Shown piece by piece: positions 5,684 to 6,474 of a DNA stretch of 6,474 nucleotides. The first letter of the stretch is position 1, and the number at the start of each line of letters is the position of its first letter. The notes below the pieces were generated by a model. It saw nothing but the letters and a program-made list of their open reading frames with translations, made no database searches and had not been told where the DNA came from. The position numbers were made by a program, and so were the translations under genes. Location: NCBI GenBank assembly GCA_031275525.1, contig JAISOP010000279.1:1-6474 (forward strand), in the 5' to 3' direction. Source of the stretch: Tannerella sp. (lineage in GTDB: Bacteria > Bacteroidota > Bacteroidia > Bacteroidales > Tannerellaceae).

Positions 5684-6474
5684 ATGAGTAATCGCAGAGA
5701 ATTTTTAAAACGTTCCGCATTCGCCGGAACAGCCGCCCTCTGGGCGCCCCTGTCCCGCACGCAGGCAAGGGAAGAAACCCCGCAAGCGACTCCGCCGGCC
5801 GCCCCCGCAAGGGATACATACACCGTGAACATGAGCTATATCGGTGCGCCGAACCTTCCGCCGCGGCAGATCGTGATCCCGGACGTGGACGGCTTCAAGA
5901 CACTCAAAGGAGATTTCCACATCCATACGCTCTTTTCCGACGGCCGCGTGATGCCGGCCAACCGCGTGGCCGAAGCCGTACAAAACGGGCTGGACGTGAT
6001 CTCCATCACCGATCACATCGAAGTCCGCCCCTTCTTCAGCCAAACCGGGAAGTGGCCGCTGAACCGGGAACAGGCCGGCAACTACAACCTCTGGTATGAG
6101 ATTGCCCAGCCGGAAGCGGAGAAACAAAACCTGTTGCTGGTCCGGGGCGCCGAGATCACGAAATCCACCATGGCGCCGGGACATTTCAATGCCCTTTTCG
6201 TACAGGACGTCAACCCCGTAGCCGCCGTAGTGGACGACTGGAGGAAGATGCTCGAGGTAGCCGCCGGACAGGGCGCCTTCCTGCTCTGGAACCATCCCGG
6301 CTGGGAAGCGCCCGGGAGCGGGGGCATCGAACCGGGAGCGCCGCTGAGGTTCACCCCGGAACACGAGGATGCACACCAAAGAGGCTGGCTGCACGGCATC
6401 GAAATCTTCAACCACAAGGAGTATTACCCGGTCGTGTCCGACTGGTGCAACGAGCGCGACTTGGCCCTCTTTGC
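5684..6474 (+). CDS. Tat-exported PHP-domain phosphohydrolase, Sb-PDE-like (3' part missing)
   Basis: The first 263 codons are present; the gene runs off the right edge without a stop. The N-terminus SNRREFLKRSAFAGTAALW carries a twin-arginine signal (Arg4-Arg5, RRxFLK), so the folded metalloenzyme is expected in the periplasm. A Pro/Ala/Thr-rich spacer (about 30-45) follows. The PHP metal-binding motifs come in order: GDFHIHTLFSDGR (76-88; His79, His81, Asp86), SITDHIEVRP (107-116; Asp110, His111), RGAEIT (154-159; Glu157), a GHFNALF segment (His167), and WNHPGW (202-207; His204). The motif I and II wording resembles the PHP phosphodiesterases called Sb-PDE, which act on organophosphate diesters; that subfamily placement is from memory and tentative. 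The substrate is unknown. The start is the only good ATG before the RR motif, 12 bases after the propeller gene, with no Shine-Dalgarno. Co-orientation and spacing suggest the two proteins work together. Confidence 0.88.
   Translation, partial: MSNRREFLKRSAFAGTAALWAPLSRTQAREETPQATPPAAPARDTYTVNMSYIGAPNLPPRQIVIPDVDGFKTLKGDFHIHTLFSDGRVMPANRVAEAVQNGLDVISITDHIEVRPFFSQTGKWPLNREQAGNYNLWYEIAQPEAEKQNLLLVRGAEITKSTMAPGHFNALFVQDVNPVAAVVDDWRKMLEVAAGQGAFLLWNHPGWEAPGSGGIEPGAPLRFTPEHEDAHQRGWLHGIEIFNHKEYYPVVSDWCNERDLALF

Noticed and set aside
5705..6415. Minus-strand open frame of 236 codons opposite the PHP gene
   Set aside because: The plus strand carries every PHP metal-binding motif and a Tat signal in one frame; the minus frame is its shadow.
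1..6474. CRISPR arrays, insertion sequences, phage or defence genes
   Set aside because: No regularly spaced repeats, transposase or integrase motifs, terminal inverted repeats or known defence domains were seen on either strand.

Overview
This window looks like chromosomal DNA from a GC-rich member of the Bacteroidales (Bacteroidota). The evidence is the run of promoter elements of the Bacteroidota sigma type (-7 consensus TAnnTTTG) placed just upstream of genes, the near absence of Shine-Dalgarno sequences, and gene families typical of this order: a DUF362 ferredoxin-like protein, a BFN-UVR protein, a DUF6528-like propeller and a Bacteroidota-style secreted PHP phosphodiesterase. I cannot name the genus from the sequence.

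Layout: five genes lie on the minus strand in the left two thirds. Reading in their direction of transcription they are a D-Ala-D-Ala carboxypeptidase/endopeptidase of the PBP4 (DacB, S13) family (4323-2824), a small exported thioredoxin-fold protein (2682-2179), a bifunctional-nuclease (DUF151) protein with a C-terminal UVR motif (2164-1547, TTG start), the 16S rRNA m3U1498 methyltransferase RsmE (1542-772), and a DUF362/4Fe-4S protein cut by the left edge (639-1). The thioredoxin-fold, BFN-UVR and RsmE genes are separated by only 14 and 4 bases and read as one operon, with a good promoter in front of the thioredoxin-fold gene. dacB and the DUF362 gene each have their own -7 element.

The strand changes at an intergenic region with divergent promoters. 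On the plus side it drives a tRNA-Lys(UUU) gene (4509-4581) followed by a clear intrinsic terminator. After a C10 homopolymer comes a second plus-strand unit: a DUF6528-like beta-propeller, probably a lipoprotein (4715-5671), then, 12 bases later, a Tat-exported PHP-domain phosphohydrolase (5684 to beyond the right edge). These two are predicted to act together in the cell envelope and are the least characterised part of the window.

Most of the window is ordinary core-genome content: cell-wall remodelling, ribosome modification, redox and tRNA. I found no CRISPR array, transposase, phage gene or defence system. The observations most worth a second look are the propeller/PHP gene pair, the C10 tract in front of it, the G7 Shine-Dalgarno/TTG initiation region of the BFN gene, and a perfect palindrome overlapping the promoter of the thioredoxin-fold operon.
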